NCBI GenBank assembly: GCA_029532415.1
Contig: JAQOTA010000050.1
Coordinates: forward strand, 2,852,001-2,916,000
Length of the DNA: 64,000 nt
Direction: 5' to 3'
Source of the DNA: Marasmius tenuissimus
Lineage: Eukaryota > Basidiomycota > Agaricomycetes > Agaricales > Marasmiaceae
Part shown: piece by piece, positions 54,069 through 64,000 of the stretch
How the letters are laid out: each line of letters opens with the position of its first letter
How positions within the stretch are numbered: the stretch's first letter is position 1
Made by a program: the position numbers and the translations under genes
The notes under the pieces: model-generated
Databases searched by the model: none
The model's input: the letters and a program-made list of their open reading frames with translations, nothing else
What the model was told of the DNA's origin: nothing

Positions 54069-56403
54069 ATGTCCACTTACTCGCATATACCCAGGCATCT
54101 ATCACGGAAGACCAATCCTCCAACTCTATTTCTCGCAAGCCACCAGACGCTCGATCGGAGTTCATTTTTCCCGAATATACAATCCTTCGATGTTCCGACC
54201 TTGCTGTCGCAAGTATTCTATAAGTCTGAATGTTGACGTCTCACTGAGAACTCCAATGCTTGCAGATGGATCTTGACCACATTGCGGACAACGAACAAGT
54301 TCAGGGAGCTCCCTCTACCCCCAGAATCAACTCAGATCGCGATGCCTGTCTCGCTTCTATACGATCCCCCGTTTGCCCTGACCCTGAACACGTCCCGTCC
54401 TCTGTTATCGATCAAAGCCCACAGCCAGCCGCGGACCACACGAATGAGGCTACGCCAGACAGCTTCTCTATGGCCAATGATGAAGCCTTCAGTGATTTAG
54501 TTGGGTATGCACTTGAGCAAGAGGAACCTCAAAATATGGCCAATAGCCAATCACATGGTGAAACTCAGCATATAGATGGGCACCAAGAAACCGGGCCAAG
54601 ATGCGATTTCATTTCTGTCCAACATCATTCCTCTTTTGCTGTCGATGTCGATGTCAACGGATCTCAGGTGGTCGCCTCAGGACACTCCAATGTTGACCCT
54701 CAAACTTCCTGTCTCTCTGAAACGATTCGTGAGTGTGGACACGAAAGCTATGACCTGCCCCGCTCCTCGCCCCCATTGGATGTAGCGTCCTCCCCACCTC
54801 CCACCTCCAGCCCTCAAATCTTTACCTCCTCCCCTCGCGCTTCATCTCAGACTTCTTCCGTGTCCAGCATCCCCGAATTGAAGCTTGATTCTGCCACTAG
54901 TCCTGTAAGTCCGTCTTCTGCTAGTCTTGCTCGAGATGAGAACTCATCCTTGGCTTTAGGAAGAAGCCTCAGACATGAAGCCACAAGAGCAGCAAATCTC
55001 TCTCTCTTCGACAGCGGATCCGTTTACTGCGGCCTCTCCCAGCTTACTGGACAAAGTCTTCGTCTCTCGCCCGTTATCATGCTCGCCACCTGCCTCTCTC
55101 GCTGTTCCTGTCCCTACAGACCTGTCTCCAATTTACGACACAGATGATGCTCAAGCTATACGTTCCTCTCAAGGACCTTCTGATGACACTCAATTACCTG
55201 GCTCTGACTCGATCGACTCATCGCCTACATCTGAGGTTTCAAGATTAGACCCCTCTTCTCAAGAACGTGCATACGTTTCTACAACGCATCTTCAGACGTT
55301 CGATGACCTACCTGTGCACCAGGACAGCGACGGGGAAGACTCGGTACAGCAAGGAGGGCATTGTCCAAATGACACCACAGGTAACCTCCAGGTGCGTTGC
55401 GATTTCTTCACTCACCTACCATGTACTGAAAGAATATAGTCCGTGAACGTCAAAATCAATTCAGCTCTTGAAGGCAAGGCGCAATGCACTGTAATTTGTC
55501 TCCCCTTTTGCCGTGAAGTCGCATTACTGACCCCCTCCTCAGCCTGAAATGATACGAACACCCGCTCCAAAACGACCTACGTTTGCCTCCCAGAACAAAG
55601 CACTGAAAAAACTGTCTACTCCCTTCCGCTCGCCACTCATACAGGGTCCGAAACACGAAGATTCCGAAACAGATCTATCGACTGGGGCCTCTTCCGCAAC
55701 ACTGTCACTGCCGTCGAGGTCCGCTTCCCCTCTGGTCAACCCCCATGCCGAACTGCAAGAGATAAAGGAGAAGAACAAGGAAAGAGAAAACGTGAATCCA
55801 AACCCGATTGCTGTGGACAAGAAGCATCGCACCGTTCGCGCTGGAGCACAGTTCAAGTCACCGTTGAGTGCTACCGCGGCGGCTTCCGCTGGAAAGTCTT
55901 CAATTCGTCTCACCCCTTCGATCCAAATGCTCGAGAGGAAGGTGCAACTGCTGAGACGTGCGGTCAAGGTAAAGAAGGAGCAAGAGGAGGTCGTGTTGAA
56001 GGATCTTATCAAGACTTGGACGGAAGCCGGTCGAGAGGTTTCCTACCAGTTGTTCGAGCTTGCGAGAGAGGGGGAAGAGTCTGGAGGCTCTTGGGGTGGT
56101 GGGGGTGTGAGGAAGTTTGAGGAAAGTTGGGGTTGGAACACCCAGGAAGGTACGAAGCGAGCGAAGATCGAAGATCGAGATGGAAGTTGGGGGTGGGCCG
56201 CCACGAGTTCAGAGTCGTCCATGGAAGGTTCTGGAGAGGTCGAAGTGATGGACGTGGACGAGCAGCCACCTGCGAGAGACGACTGCGACGACGACGAAGA
56301 TAAACCAGAGCCCACGGTTGGGACGATGCTGAGGCAACTCGGTGTTGACTCCACGATCCTCGGATGGGACGACAATGAAGGCACTTTTGTGGATCGATGC
56401 TAA
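54069..56403 (+). CDS. Sfr1/Mei5-like recombination protein
   Basis: The C-terminal region has the Mei5/Sfr1 coiled coil: TPSIQMLERKVQLLRRAVKV then KKEQEEVVLKDLIKTWTEAG and REVSYQLFELA. Sfr1 with Swi5 stimulates Rad51 and Dmc1 strand exchange. FVDRC at 56401-56403 ends the protein after PTVGTMLRQLGVDSTILGWD. The N-terminal 450 residues are Ser/Pro-rich and disordered. A GTAAGT donor at 54904 and CTTTAG acceptor join ..SATSP to EEASDMKPQEQQIS, and another intron precedes PEMIRTPAPKRPTFASQNKA, a conserved motif of the family. A first exon at 54069-54212 (MSTYSHIPRHLSRKTNPPTL..) splices in frame to the ATG at 54266 through a 53-base intron. If that exon is not used, translation starts at 54266. 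Confidence 0.68.
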
Positions 56404-56486
56404 AGGATACGAATTCGTGCTCTGCTACTGCTCTGGATTAGGATAAACATAGTGTAACATGCTTGCTTGCTCTGCCCGTACGACTG

Positions 56487-57182
56487 CTATATGAGACCAC
56501 CGAAGAACTTCTTCAGCCTTGCCGCGCTTCTTTCGCGACGCGAAGCGGCTATTCGTTCGGGAATGAGTTTGTGCAGCTCGTGCGCAACTTGCAGGCGGGG
56601 CTCGAGGGACTCTAGCGAAGGGAATGGGGGAGTAGTCATCGCTATATCGGCTTCGTGATACGCTTTCTGAAGATCCTCCACTATTCGAGAATATTGTGAG
56701 GTCAGTATAGTATTAGTTATGTTGAAGCAACTCCCATTGCTTACTCGATTTGATTTCGAGCTTTTCAAGCTGCTTGCGGTCATCCTCGGTCAATGTTCGT
56801 TCCCAGAAGTATGCATTGTGACCTGGAGAGCTCGCTATTAGCCCGAACGATGAGCGAGAGGTCAGGAACTACACACCTTCAGCTTGGGAATTATTTGCAT
56901 GCTTTTCAAGAACGCCCATCGCATCGTCTTCCTCAGCTTTCATCTGCTCCTTGACCGCCGCCAGTTGCGCCTCGAGTTTCTGACAAAGAGAAGTTCTTGT
57001 AGAGGAAGTACTGAACCAAATTTAAATACACGAACCTTGAGAAGTCGTTCGTCTCGAGCATCACTTGTCGAGCCTGTGAGACCTTTAACACGTCTATAAT
57101 AGCGAACTGACGACGGTATAGACCGTTGGAAGGAACATGTTCTCGTAGCTCTTGAGGCAGCCTGGCAGGATTGTCGAAGCAT
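56487..57182 (-). CDS. Mitochondrial coiled-coil protein of unknown function
   Basis: MLRQSCQAASRATRTCSFQR and SIPSSVRYYRRVKGLTGST make an Arg/Ser-rich, acid-free presequence. After an intron the helical part reads KLEAQLAAVKEQMKAEEDDA, then MGVLEKHANNSQAEG. Across a second intron comes NAYFWERTLTEDDRKQLEKL. A third intron leads to MEDLQKAYHEADIAMTTPPF. The end is IAASRRERSAARLKKFFGGL I, TAG at 56487-56489. Splice sites GTTCGT..GTCAG, GTGTGT..CCAG and GTAAGC..ATAG all keep the frame. About 170 residues. I do not recognise the family; a mitoribosomal or inner-membrane assembly factor is only a guess. The start lies 113 bases from that of IME4. Confidence 0.65.
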
Positions 57183-57295
57183 TGGTCAAGGCACTAGCGC
57201 CTGTTTGAAGGCAAGCGAATACCTCACGGGCGCTTCTACGACTTTCGCCTTTCCTTTCCCCACCACGTCCAGAACTCAAGGCTTCAAACAGGTTC
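57183..57295. promoter_or_regulatory. 113-bp bidirectional promoter, coiled-coil protein / IME4
   Basis: Only 113 bases separate the two divergent start codons. The plus-strand side contains a C/T-rich leader (TTTCGCCTTTCCTTTCCCC, from 57241) directly before the IME4 ATG. A shared promoter is inferred. Confidence 0.55.
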
Positions 57296-59172
57296 ATGTC
57301 TACGAATGAGAAGCTCAGGATTGTGGCTACTACTGCTATACACACTCTAGTTAGCGATGGCAAGCTCTCGACTCCAATCACCTCCAGAGAGCTTCTGGGT
57401 CGCATCATCGCCTTCAAAGTACCACACGACCTCTTTCCAGACTCCTCCGTACCTCCTCGGTTTCGTTTAACAGATCTTTCTCGGTTTGAAGAGATACTTG
57501 CTGGTATATCCCATGATTGGGACCAAGGAGAACTATGCTTCACTCGAGACCAGGGCGAATTCACCGTGACGGATATCTCACTCGCCAATGGTCAGACAAC
57601 GACAACGCAATCGTTTTTTCCTTCACTTGGAAACTTGCGAAAGAGGAAACACGTCATCGACGAGGAAGCTGACTCGGCTGCGGGAGAGGAACCAGAGGAT
57701 TTGGGCGGGGAGCAGGATGGCGCACTTGTTACTGGACTGTCGCGTCTGAACAAGGAACAGAGGGAGGTTTACACCATACTGCAGAGGAGTACAGGAAAAG
57801 GAAGGATTCTGGCTGAACAAGTGAGTTATCGATGCACAGCTATGGAGTGTGCCATCCTAATTACATCCAAAGTTCCGGTCTCAAGAAGGCGCATTTGAAC
57901 CCATTTGCACCCACATTACAAAAGAGGAATGTGCCAAAGCACGGAGATTGGATCCCTCACTCGCGCCCTCTTCATCTTCGTCGACTATTAGTATCTGTGA
58001 CAGAGTACACTTTCGACCGTTAATCAGACCACACACGGATCCCAGTCTGGGGCACTGTTCCTATCTGAATACCTGTTATTCCGAACCGACTTACGCTCAA
58101 TCGCCTTCGATACCTCCCTTTCCCGGTCAAAATCATGTCCTGGCACCTGGTGCTAGAGGTCCGACCTCGCTCCCTTCTGGTCTGGGAGCGGGTGGACGAG
58201 GGAAGGAGAAAGCTCCCTGTCGATACCTGCACTACGAGGTTGATTGGGATGGAAATGACGGAGATCCAGGGCCACGAACGCGCAATGGAGAGGGAGCTAA
58301 GAAGAGATCTCATAAGTTGAACATTGGACTGGGTCCTACTGGGAAGCTAACGAAACCGGTATGCTTCATTGACGGTATATCCTCGAAGACTTGACTCAAC
58401 TGTCCTTTTGAAGCTACCTCCTCAGTGGATCAATTGTGACGTGCGTCGCTTTGACTACTCCGTCCTCGGAAAGTTTCATGTTATCATGGCTGACCCTCCA
58501 TGGGATATCCATATGAGCGTGAGTTGCTTTTCCTTACTACCGAGTGCTTGGGTCGCTCACATTTGTCCCAACCAGTTACCGTACGGTACCATGACCGATG
58601 ATGAAATGCGAGCTATGCCCATTCCTGCACTCCAAGACGAAGGCCTTCTCTTTCTCTGGGTAACGGGACGCGCTATGGAAGTCGGCCGGGAATGTCTACG
58701 CGTATGGGGTTACACTCGCATCGACGAGGTCGTCTGGGTCAAGACAAACCAATTGCAGAGAGTCATAAGGACAGGTCGAACGGGTCATTGGTTGAACCAC
58801 ACTAAGGAACACATGTTGGTTGGGGTCAAGACTAATCTCGGCGAAAATGGGGAATTGAAGTTTCCTTCATGGGTCAACCGGGGGGTGGATACGGACGTCA
58901 TCGTCTCAGAGGTGAGAGAGACAAGTAGGAAGCCAGATGAGGCGTATGGGTTGATTGAGAGAATGTGCCCTGGGGGAAGGAAGGTGGAAATTTTTGGTAG
59001 AAAGCATAACACTCGACCGGGGTGGGTATTCATTTGCCTCATTCTTGCTCTTATATGGTCGACTACTAACCTCGACGCTCTCTCGTATCAAAGGTGGCTC
59101 ACACTGGGGAACCAGCTGGGACCAGATCAGATATACGAGGAGGAGCTTCTATCTAGAATTAGAGCCAAGTAA
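57296..59172 (+). CDS. IME4: mRNA N6-adenosine methyltransferase (Ime4/METTL3)
   Basis: The enzyme writes N6-methyladenosine in mRNA from SAM, and in yeast it controls meiotic entry. [20 protein letters not shown] opens a helical N-terminal domain, followed by [20 protein letters not shown] and the linker helix [20 protein letters not shown]. The zinc-finger region has [35 protein letters not shown] and CSYLNTC, then [13 protein letters not shown] roughly 45-residue Pro/Gly/Arg insert separates the two parts. The MT-A70 domain has the catalytic ADPPWDIHM (DPPW at 58492-58503), [60 protein letters not shown] and [20 protein letters not shown]. It ends [17 protein letters not shown]. All catalytic and substrate-loop motifs are intact. 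The partner METTL14-like subunit is not in the window. Confidence 0.95.
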
Positions 59173-59952
59173 CCGTTATATCCTTCTGTCCTGGACTCCG
59201 TTGCATTAAGCTGCTCCACAGATACCCGGAACGTATGATCAATAATCCTTCTGTGCAGGTTGCATGATTGACTCTGGGTTCTGGGTTCTGTACTTGATTG
59301 GGCGTCATTGGACTTTGGAGACACGGGACTTTGTCGGTAACACTGGACGATGTCGATTGTAAATGTTCATTAATAGGTAATCACTGTTGTACATTGACAT
59401 GCATCCATTCTTTGCTATTCGCTGCGAGGCCTGCTATACAGAGACACCTCTTCTCAGTCTAAATGGGGCGACACGAATGATAAATGTGGCGTCCGATCAC
59501 GCCAGAAGGCCAATGCGCGGTGGTGCGACAGTTCACCGTAATGATACATCAGTCAGTGAACAGCGCGAGGCGAAAGAACCGCGAGAGCAAAGCGAGAAGA
59601 ACCATCCGTTACTAGGGTGGAATTGCTGTTTTGGCTGACCTGCGGAGCCAAGTGATTAAGGCAATTATCACAGCTATAATATTATAGCACTATATGCGGT
59701 AGTGATAGTACACGTACATATCGGATGGAAAAGCCAGCAAGCGAGCGGCGGGATGGATAGATTAGAGGGTTCTACACTCGGACAGCACAAACCAAGAAAG
59801 AAAAAACAAAGAACGTGCGGTAAAGCAGGCTACAGTAGTGAGACAGTGTGTATATGATGGTACAGGTTGATGTGTTCAAATCAGTCCATCGTGGAAGAAG
59901 GAACCCAAGAGAATAGAAACGGCAAAGGATGAATGAGGCGACGTATGTGTTC
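59173..59952. other. Intergenic between convergent IME4 and a membrane protein
   Basis: This 780-base gap between two stops is long for a convergent pair here. It has A-rich runs near 59790-59820. The plus-strand frame at 59387-59638 (83 residues) has no known domain. The 12-base word GCGAGCGGCGGG at about 59738 also occurs in the 3' flank of the hydrolase gene near 63066. A long 3' untranslated region or an unseen non-coding RNA could fill the gap. Confidence 0.4.
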
Positions 59953-62157
59953 TCAGCTGAGCTGCTTAGTATCTACGCTGGGACTGGACTTTGTGGAGGC
60001 GAAAGCTTCCGAGGTGGGTGAGCTCACTGTCCCCGTTCCCCCGCTGTTGGCAGTATGGAACGAAAAAGTGCTGCGACTATGAGATAGCTGTCCATTCCCA
60101 CCTCTCAAACTTGGCGAGCGCATACCAAGTTCCGAGTCCAGGGGAGATTCGTCTCTGTCTGCAGGCATCTCTCCCACGTCCGATACGCTCCGGAAACTGG
60201 GTGTCTTTGGCGTTTGTGGTGAGCCATACACGGACGAGCTTCCTCCCCCCGCGGGTCCTGGTAGGACACCCATATTCAGAGTGAGACTAACAGCAGGAGT
60301 AGCCGCTCGACTCGGTGGCTCACTTCCCGTAAAGTCCGTCATGGTCCTGGTAGGGGGACGACTGAGCGTGTGCATGCTCATGCTCGTCATCCTCTCACCA
60401 TCCGTTCTGCCCATCGAGGAGGTGATACTGGCCAGTTCTCGAGAGCCTAAGGACTCTATAGTAGGCATCCGTCGGACAAATTGGTTCAAAATCCGGATAT
60501 GGTCGTCTGGGGGATAAGGAGTTGGGCGACCAAACTCGTCAAATCCCATAGCAGCTGGAGAAGGCATCGGAGTGTGAGGGTAATACCACTGAGGATACCC
60601 CTCGTCTGATTCGTCGTCGTCGGATTCGACTTCCCTCTCGGTAACATATGGTTCCGATTGAGCGTATTCGAGGGCGTCTTCGGTCTCTCGGGTGATTTGG
60701 GAAACAAGTGTGCGAAACCGGTCGACGAAGTTGTGAAGCTCCCGGTCGTCACGGATAGAGAGAGGGTCCGGCAGTTGCGATGCAGCTGAGGGTGAAAGAT
60801 AGATGGCATCGGTTATTCGTTGTTGCACTAGCGCAGAATCAAATCGCGACAAGGAGAGGTCCGGATCGTGGCACCCCTCATCGTCCGGTAAAGTATCGCA
60901 ACGTTCATGGAGAGTATCGGGTGAGGGACATTGCAGATCACCTGAGGAAGATGCCGATAGCCGCCATGAGCGGCGGTCGGGGCGGGAGTTGGTGGTAGAA
61001 CGGGAAGTGTGTCGTAAGGGAGGTCGGGGGAAAGCAGGGAGTTGGCCATTCAGCGAGCCTGATGCTTGGTGCATTATCGACGTGGCAGGCTCGGAAGGGG
61101 TTAGGGCGCTGCCAACTAGAGTTGCATTGTCGAGATTGTGTTCCTCCTTTCCACGTCGCCGCCGTCTGCGCGGACGGTACGTGTATTGCGACGGGCGACG
61201 TGTGATATTGTACCGGGAGGTTGTAAAAAGCAAAGAGACCTGTCAGGAAGTCGAGTCAATGAACATCAACAGCAGTCCGAGAAGAAGCCTTACAACAAGC
61301 AACAGGGTGAGCACCACGCGAACGGTGGCGAGACCTATCCAGGCCGCCCGATTACTGGACTCGCAATTCACTTTTGACGGATAAACTGACCAGACAACAT
61401 CAATGTCAAGGTGGCACCTGTGGTCAGCGCTAAGCTCTGGTGAACGCGAGTGTCTCCAGACTATGGTTACGACCAGGTTGACGATAGATGGACTGAGGAT
61501 GAAGAAGGAAGCCAGATAAAGAAAAACGAAACGTAGGTTGAGTAGAGAACGAATGGCGATGTGTGTTGCAACTAGGCGGGTTTGGAGTGCTGCTACGATC
61601 CCGTCGCAGACGAAGAAAGCGAATGAGACGGCGGTCGTGCAACCGAGAGCTAATGCAAAGGTCTGCCCGTCCATAGCTGAATAGGTAGTGTATGCAATAA
61701 AATACCGAACAGTGTTGTATATTGCCCATATTCCTGGTAAATTGAGGGGGTATATTACTCAATCGTCAAGCAAAATGGAGTGTAGAGACGTACCAAGGAC
61801 AATCTCTAGGAGCCTTTTCGTAACTTTCCAGATCCCGAGCCTCCTCCGCACATATTGCTCCCAATAACTAGACTTCTCTCTGTTGGTGAATGTCGGAGCT
61901 CCATCCAACGAAATACTTCTCATATCCCAATCCCTGCCAGTTCCATCGGGGGTCGAGAGAGGATCTCGGTTCGGTGGTGTCGATCCCGTAGGGCTGGCAA
62001 TATCCGGTGGAAGTAGGGGCTCCGTTGGAAGCGAGTTTTGGGTCTCGTAGGTCTGGAGAGTGCCTGATGAGAGGGTCCTTGAGTGCAGGCGAGAGCGGGA
62101 AGAAGATGCAGATGGGTCGGATATATATAATGCATCATGCAGATATAAAGCAGCCAT
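59953..62157 (-). CDS. Four-span membrane protein with long disordered tail
   Basis: The start at 62157 reads MAALYLHDALYISDPSASSS, then a Ser/Pro-rich region and REKSSYWEQYVRRRLGIWKV before the first span (LLEIVLG..IWAIYNTVRYFIAY across an intron). Further spans are TFALALGCTTAVSFAFFVCD, FVFLYLASFFILSPSIVNLV and WIGLATVRVVLTLLLV. A 54-base intron (GTAAGG..GACAG, near 61240-61293) joins the last to VSLLFTTSRYNITRRPSQYT. An Arg-rich run follows, then a long hydrophilic tail: QLPDPLSIRDDRELHNFVDR and FRTLVSQITRETEDALEYAQ suggest one helical domain, the rest is Ser/Thr/Pro-rich. It ends KSSPSVDTKQLS at 59953. About 690 residues. I do not recognise the family; similar uncharacterised proteins occur across basidiomycetes. 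Confidence 0.75.
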
Positions 62158-63106
62158 TAACGAGTAGATTGGATGTCATGCAAGCAATAAGGAACAGATG
62201 GGTTAATCCGAATTGGACAGGTGGGCGAATTTGGGATAGGACCGAATGTCAGAGTGACAGGAGACTGTAGTCAATTGGGGAACGTGGGGGTAAGAGGGAA
62301 AGAGATATCGTAAGTAAATATGGCCGGGAATCCAATATGGATTCAATTTGCTGTGTTAAAAACTTGACAGTGGATGTTTCATGAATTTCATGAATTCAAA
62401 TTCAAGGAGCCGTGACGCGTTGTATATCCGACCACAGCTGACTGAGCGATTATTTCGGATATTTTTTGTGCAATTTCTTGGATGAAGCAAGGACCGATGA
62501 AGTTTGAGCTTGAGAATTGGCGGAGCTGGCGTGTCAGAGGAATGAGGCACTGGGTGGGGTGTGCAAACGGGAGCAAGCCAGCATCACGCGTTACGCAGCG
62601 CGTTCTAGCATTCCCGCGACGCCACCCGTCCCATTTTGGTGGTTTCTCTCGGTGCGGCACATAGCTCGATTAGTGCCCTTATCGGCACGATATTATTACC
62701 ATCCTAATTCAATCGACTGTCAGCATCTGCTACGAGGTTCACTTTCTACCGTTGATTCGACGGGGCGCCTGAGTAGCATATGTAGTCAGGCCCCGACTCG
62801 GGACCAACTTGGACACAGTTTCCATCTCGACTGCAAATCTTGTGCAAGAAAAAGTCATGTCCTCGTCTCCGATACTCCTGCCACCCGGGTCGGGCCCGGT
62901 CTGTTTCTCTACAGCCGTTCGTAGGGTATAAGAATTTTGTATATGTACATGTTTCTACTTTGCTACAGCTTGTATAACAGACATGTATGCAGTCTAGATT
63001 AGATGCCGGGAAAGATTAATGAGCTGTCAGATAATAGCGTAGTCCCCAGAGAACGAAACAAAGCAGCGAGCGGCGGGCGTGGTGGTGTCCATCAGTAGAC
63101 GAGTCA
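62158..63106. other. Intergenic: promoter of the membrane protein, 3' flank of the hydrolase
   Basis: This 949-base spacer between two minus-strand genes contains an ATGAATTTCATGAATTCAAA stretch of overlapping near-repeats (about 62379-62400). It also has a CCCGGGTCGGGCCCGG block near 62886 that can pair with itself. Short frames on both strands are unsupported. I find no tRNA-like fold. Confidence 0.45.
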
Positions 63107-64000
63107 TCATATGGGTATCCGGCGGTCTAGCTCTTTCACGAGCAGGTCATTCACGGCTTTGGGATTGTCCAAGTAGACTGGGGAGAAATAATTAGCTGTG
63201 AGATCGGAAAAACGAGGTAGAAGGCTTACCGTGATGTCCCGCGTTATTCACGATGTACATCTTGCCTTGGCCATTCCCAGCTTTTCGCAAGGCCTCCACA
63301 GAGTCGGCGCCCCCCTCGGGGTCCATCCAGTCTTGATCACCATACACAAATGTGACGGGAATCTTCAACGCCGATATCCGATCTACCAGTGGCATCCTAG
63401 CATGGGCACCGGGAGCCAGGATATGGGAAATGCAGTATTCTCCCGAGCCCTTGGCGAGTGTGATGTTGAGGATGTAGTTGTGCATATCCCGGGTATCCTC
63501 TTTCGACAAACCTGTGAACCGACGGGAGGAGTACTGAAACCTGTGGTTAGCTTCCGGCAGCTAAGGACGAAGCGAGAAGGAACACACCTTTCCAACGAGC
63601 ATCGGTCCCCAGAACAACGTGCTACGTACTGCTTGGAACGGACTCCACCCCTCCTCCCACAAGTACATGAACAGCTTCCTCGATCGTGATTCTCTTGCCT
63701 TCGCCTGCTTTTGCTGCGCCTCAATCTCCTCGATCCTCTTCCGAGTGGCAGCATGGACATCGTCGGTCGAGTTCCCGGACGGACTAGGATCTACCTCCTT
63801 CGCCGGGTCTGAGTAATCAGGACCTCTTGGAACCCCAGCCGGACTTAGCAGTATCAGCTTCTCAACCCGTGTGGGATATCGAAGTGCATAAACCGTGCTG
63901 AAGTAGGCTCCTAACGAATGGCCAACCAGGTCATCTTCTCCAAACCCATCTTCTGCCGCCACTCTTCTAATGACTCGACGAAGAAAGATTCAGCTTCCTC
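63107..64000 (-). CDS. Alpha/beta hydrolase, CGI-58/ABHD5-like (5' end outside window)
   Basis: The product belongs to the ABHD4/5 group, which includes yeast Ict1 (lysophosphatidate acyltransferase) and Cld1 (mitochondrial cardiolipin deacylase). The nucleophile elbow is LVGHSLGAYFSTVYALRYPT with Ser in GHSLG (63909-63923). KLILLSPAGVPRGPDYSD follows, then a charged insert rich in Glu/Lys/Gln, LFMYLWEEGWSPFQAVRSTL and FWGPMLVGK. The acid-residue strand is VTFVYGDQDWMDPEGGADSV. The His segment MYIVNNAGHHGVYLDNPKAV carries the HX4D motif (HGVYLD) linked to acyltransferase activity in this family. The end is VKELDRRIPI, TGA at 63107-63109. At least two introns. The N-terminal third is beyond 64000, so a presequence cannot be judged. 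Confidence 0.9.

Noticed and set aside
1..64000. Biosynthetic gene cluster around the phosphopantetheinyl transferase
   Set aside because: The neighbours are Pol III, Mak32-like and NC2 genes. No PKS, NRPS, terpene cyclase, P450 or transporter is present, so the enzyme is probably a general housekeeping PPT.

Overview
The window is nuclear DNA of a filamentous basidiomycete, most likely an Agaricomycete. Genes are densely packed on both strands. Almost every one is cut by several short introns (about 50-65 nt, GT..AG). Spacers are a few hundred bases or less. The gene families fit that lineage: polyporopepsin-type aspartic proteases, Pab2 with an RGG tail, a Mak32-like PfkB protein and an m6A writer of the Ime4/METTL3 type. 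No rRNA, tRNA, CRISPR, plasmid or phage features are visible, and I recognise no transposon.

Layout. 1-4.3 kb: end of an unknown gene, a small mitochondrial-looking protein, an ACAD10/11-type acyl-CoA dehydrogenase and mitoribosomal mL59. 4.8-8.1 kb: a Zn2Cys6 transcription factor with a probable GC-AG intron inside its zinc cluster. 8.9-13 kb: Pab2, mitoribosomal bL19m and an I-BAR (Ivy1-like) protein. 13.2-20.7 kb: mitochondrial aspartyl-tRNA synthetase, an F-box protein, RNA polymerase III subunit RPC34 and a phosphopantetheinyl transferase. 20.9-24.7 kb: Mak32-like kinase fold, NC2-beta, SmF and an LLPH/DUF2423 protein. 25-32 kb: a multi-pass membrane protein, Erb1/BOP1 and Arp4. 32.3-37.8 kb: an NPC1 sterol transporter. 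38.2-47.8 kb: RNPS1-like SR protein, a LYR/Cup1-like protein, QCR9, mitoribosomal uS11m, riboflavin kinase, TAF8, a Myb/SNAPc4-like factor and Snd2/TMEM208. 48-53.5 kb: the only clearly accessory block, a same-strand aspartic protease array with one intact gene, one frameshifted copy and one decayed fragment. 54-64 kb: an Sfr1/Mei5-like recombination protein, a mitochondrial coiled-coil protein, Ime4/METTL3, a second membrane protein and the 3' part of a CGI-58-type hydrolase.

Most genes are housekeeping. Three mitoribosomal proteins, a mitochondrial tRNA synthetase, QCR9 and a LYR protein serve the mitochondrion. RPC34, NC2-beta, TAF8, Arp4, the Myb factor, Pab2, SmF, RNPS1 and Ime4 serve transcription and RNA processing. 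They do not form an operon. Many adjacent pairs are head-to-head with only 108-163 bp between start codons (PPT/Mak32, NC2-beta/SmF, Erb1/Arp4, QCR9/uS11m, FMN1/TAF8, Myb/Snd2, coiled-coil/Ime4), so shared bidirectional promoters are likely. Several convergent pairs end within 50-130 bp of each other.

I see no convincing undescribed multi-gene system. The most unusual signals are the decaying protease array with a perfect hairpin between its copies, a charged Ser/Asp/Lys/Arg insertion in RPC34, the GC-AG intron in the zinc cluster, and an RNPS1 intron that keeps the frame when retained. All exon boundaries are read by eye from splice-site consensus and family conservation.
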